Source of the DNA: Myxococcales bacterium
GTDB taxonomy: Bacteria > Myxococcota > Myxococcia > Myxococcales > Myxococcaceae
Direction: 5' to 3'
Length of the DNA: 64,000 bases
Assembly (NCBI GenBank): GCA_020846875.1
Contig: JADLDB010000059.1
Coordinates: 158,018 to 222,017, forward strand
The number at the start of each line of letters is the position of its first letter. Positions within the stretch are counted from its first letter, which is position 1. The translations under genes were made by a program, and so were the position numbers. Of the stretch, positions 62,575 to 64,000 are shown in pieces. The notes beneath the pieces were generated by a model. The model was not told the DNA's origin. It did no database searches and saw nothing but the letters and a program-made list of their open reading frames with translations.

Positions 62575-63138
62575 GTGTCCACGGCGCCGCGACTCCACCG
62601 CTACACCTACTCGGAGTACGCGGGGGCGCTCGAGCTGAGCAACCTGAAATTGGAGTACTGGGCGGGCGAGATCCTGGCGATGGCGGGAGGAACGCCCGAG
62701 CACTCCGCGCTCGCCTCGAGTGTCATGTCGCTGATTCACGCGAAACTCCCCGCGGGCTGTCGCACCTTCAACTCGGACCTGCTGCTGAAGATCGGCGACG
62801 TCACGGTCTTCCCCGATGGCCAGGTGGTGTGCGGCAAGGCCGAGCGAATCTCCATCGGCAACAAGACGGCGATCCTGAACCCCGGGCTCGTCATCGAAGT
62901 GACCAGCCCATCGACTGAGGCGTACGACCGCGGCGCGAAGCTGGACGTCTACAAGACGGTCAAGTCCCTGCAGGCGGTATGGATCGTCTCGCACAAGCGG
63001 CCGAGGGTGACGGTCATCGAGCGGCACAAGCGAAGCTGGCGGGAGACAAACTTCTCCGCGGGAGAGCACCTCACCCTCGCCTCACCGGCGCTCACCGTGG
63101 ACGTCGACGCGATCTACGCCGCGTTGCAGGGGCTCTGA
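62575..63138 (+). CDS. Uma2-family (DUF820) putative restriction-endonuclease-like protein
   Basis: 187 aa, GTG start. Uma2 motifs: LEYWAGEILAMAGGTPEHSAL (about 22-42), FPDGQVV (about 80), VIEVTSPSTEAYDRGAKLDVY (about 104-124), with the Asp, Glu and Lys of a PD-(D/E)xK nuclease fold. The fold is complete. Uma2 proteins occur in many copies in some bacteria; function unknown. Alone between fusA and the lipoprotein gene. Confidence 0.9.
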   Translation: MSTAPRLHRYTYSEYAGALELSNLKLEYWAGEILAMAGGTPEHSALASSVMSLIHAKLPAGCRTFNSDLLLKIGDVTVFPDGQVVCGKAERISIGNKTAILNPGLVIEVTSPSTEAYDRGAKLDVYKTVKSLQAVWIVSHKRPRVTVIERHKRSWRETNFSAGEHLTLASPALTVDVDAIYAALQGL

Positions 63139-63269
63139 GAGACCGCTGGCGCTTACCGCCGAAAGCGCCGAAATTGATTCAGGCCTTTGCGCTTGGTAAG
63201 TCGCTGCGTCGCTCGAACTTCGGCCGGTGTCGCGGCGCTGCGCCGCTTGCGTGGGGAGGACGTGTCTTC

Positions 63270-64000
63270 GTGAAGAAACTCTTGCTGGGAGTCGCCGTGG
63301 TGTGGGCCGCCGGCTGTACAGGTGGCGCCGTTCAGACGTGCACCACGAAGGCGGACTGCGCGCCGTACGCCGAGTGCGAACAGGGCCTGTGCGTGTACGA
63401 GGCGTGCAGCGCGAGCGATCCGTGCTCGAGCGGAAAGACCTGCGTCAACGACGTCTGCGTGCCACCGGACAGCGGAATGGGCGGCGGAATGGGAGGTGGC
63501 ATCGGCGGCGGAATGGGAGGTGGCATCGGCGGCGGAATCGGAGGTGGCATCGGCGGCGGCGGTGGGACTCCGACGTGCACGCCGACCTGCGAGGCGTGGC
63601 AGGAGTGTGTGGGCACGTCTTGCGTCGAGAAGATTGCCGCCCTGCGATGGGTGGCGCCCGCGAACGGCAGCCGCGTCAAGGCGGACACGTCCGTGACGTT
63701 GGTGGTGGAGGCTCTGCGTCCCGACAGCGGCGTGTACACGGGCGCTGATCTGGCGTTGGCCTGGGAGTCGGGCGCCACGGGATCTGCGCTGAACCCGGGC
63801 GCGCAGTACATGGCGTCGACGACCAGCCCGTTGGCAAACGGCTCGTGGACGCTGGTCGCCCACTTCGCGGGCACGGACGGCGGGCCGCGCGCGATGACGA
63901 GGGTGGACGTGGACGGAACGGCGCCGAGCTTCCAGGTGAGCCTCGTCAGCAAGCCGATGTACCCGGACACGATGGGCTTCGTGAACTCGGACCCGATCTC
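63270..64000 (+). CDS. Gly-rich-linker lipoprotein, 3' partial
   Basis: GTG start with GGAGGA about 10 bases upstream; the frame stays open to the right edge (at least 243 residues). Lipobox WAAGC (Cys16). Cys-rich N-terminal modules (CTTKADCAPYAECEQGLC and CSASDPCSSGKTC) of the Dickkopf/EGF-like kind precede a tandem GGGMGGGI-type linker (about 68-100), another Cys segment CTPTCEAWQEC, then an Ig-like beta domain. Surface or periplasmic role expected; function unknown. Confidence 0.8.
   Translation, partial: MKKLLLGVAVVWAAGCTGGAVQTCTTKADCAPYAECEQGLCVYEACSASDPCSSGKTCVNDVCVPPDSGMGGGMGGGIGGGMGGGIGGGIGGGIGGGGGTPTCTPTCEAWQECVGTSCVEKIAALRWVAPANGSRVKADTSVTLVVEALRPDSGVYTGADLALAWESGATGSALNPGAQYMASTTSPLANGSWTLVAHFAGTDGGPRAMTRVDVDGTAPSFQVSLVSKPMYPDTMGFVNSDPI
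63480..63551 (+). repeat. 24-bp tandem repeat, three copies, coding for a Gly linker
   Basis: Three tandem copies of a 24-base unit that starts GGCGGCGGAATGGGAGG (third copy has one base change) code GGGMGGGI, GGGMGGGI, GGGIGGGI. It is in frame within the lipoprotein gene, so copy number may change the linker length. Confidence 0.9.

Noticed and set aside
63148..63169. Hairpin GGCGCTT / AAGCGCC after the Uma2 gene
   Set aside because: The stem is 7 bp with no T-rich tail, so it is not called a terminator.
63480..63551. Possible CRISPR repeats
   Set aside because: Direct tandem repeats without spacers, in frame within a coding sequence.

Overview
The window is about 64 kb of very GC-rich DNA that looks like the chromosome of a myxobacterium (phylum Myxococcota, probably a relative of Myxococcaceae/Archangiaceae). 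The evidence is the MYXO-CTERM-like sorting tails (Cys motif, hydrophobic stretch, Arg cluster) on two secreted proteins, the large number of Cys-rich or repeat-rich lipoproteins, Asp-Ala-Gly linkers in exported proteins, a Ser/Thr kinase-like receptor with PEGA domains, FHA and PP2C signalling proteins, and ordinary bacterial housekeeping genes between them. Species cannot be assigned. Coding density is very high: I see no stretch over 300 bases without a gene, no CRISPR array, no insertion sequence and no prophage.

Layout. 1-5.8 kb: end of a MYXO-CTERM protein, a 12-repeat MopE-like lipoprotein, a VOC protein and a GspE-N (MshEN-like) protein. 5.8-12.6 kb: a PEGA pseudokinase and an HtrA protease, a HExxH metalloprotease with MYXO-CTERM, and an HmuY-like lipoprotein. 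12.6-16.1 kb: ureohydrolase, quinone oxidoreductase, M24 aminopeptidase. 16.1-18.7 kb: a large GH94-like lipoprotein. 18.8-23.4 kb: accD-folC, grpE, a small membrane protein and a second HtrA. 23.4-26.4 kb: secreted protein, PilZ protein, glutamate dehydrogenase and a self-contained tRNA-Thr(CGT) unit with promoter, CCA and terminator. 26.4-30.7 kb: FG-GAP lipoprotein; yacG, a membrane protein, an FHA protein and a PP2C-cNMP fusion. 30.7-38.0 kb: FadL-like porin and two tandem giant carboxypeptidase-regulatory-like repeat proteins. 38.0-42.8 kb: coaBC, family-4 UDG, esterase, argS. 42.9-47.3 kb: acyl-CoA dehydrogenase-like protein, two membrane proteins, an SDR. 47.3-52.4 kb: two MuiA/DUF4139 proteins and a Cys-rich lipoprotein. 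52.6-56.5 kb: five tightly coupled genes ending in PqqD-like, HPr-kinase-like and a tiny Tat-signal Cys-rich peptide. 56.5-59.3 kb: HEAT protein, DnaJ-like, SurA-N-like, RimI. 59.4-62.5 kb: rpsL-rpsG-fusA. 62.6-64 kb: Uma2 protein and the start of another Gly-rich-linker lipoprotein.

The most interesting unit is the 52.6-56.5 kb cassette. Its PqqD-type peptide chaperone, HPr-kinase-like ATPase and 72-aa twin-arginine Cys-rich peptide overlap one another and follow a secreted FG-GAP protein and a small lipoprotein. This looks like a peptide-modification and export system without any recognised radical SAM enzyme or cyclase. Other points for a second look are a pseudokinase with the catalytic Lys and DFG Asp lost, a CoaBC whose decarboxylase Cys is Asp, paired giant repeat proteins sharing a CxxC-x6-C insert, and divergent dnaJ/surA-like genes whose start codons overlap.

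A second recurring signal is regulatory. A TANNNT box (mostly TAGGNT) sits 6-10 bases upstream of at least nine start codons on both strands, which suggests leaderless or near-leaderless transcription. The rpsL and tRNA-Thr promoters, in contrast, have classical -35/-10 elements with GC-rich discriminators and normal leaders.
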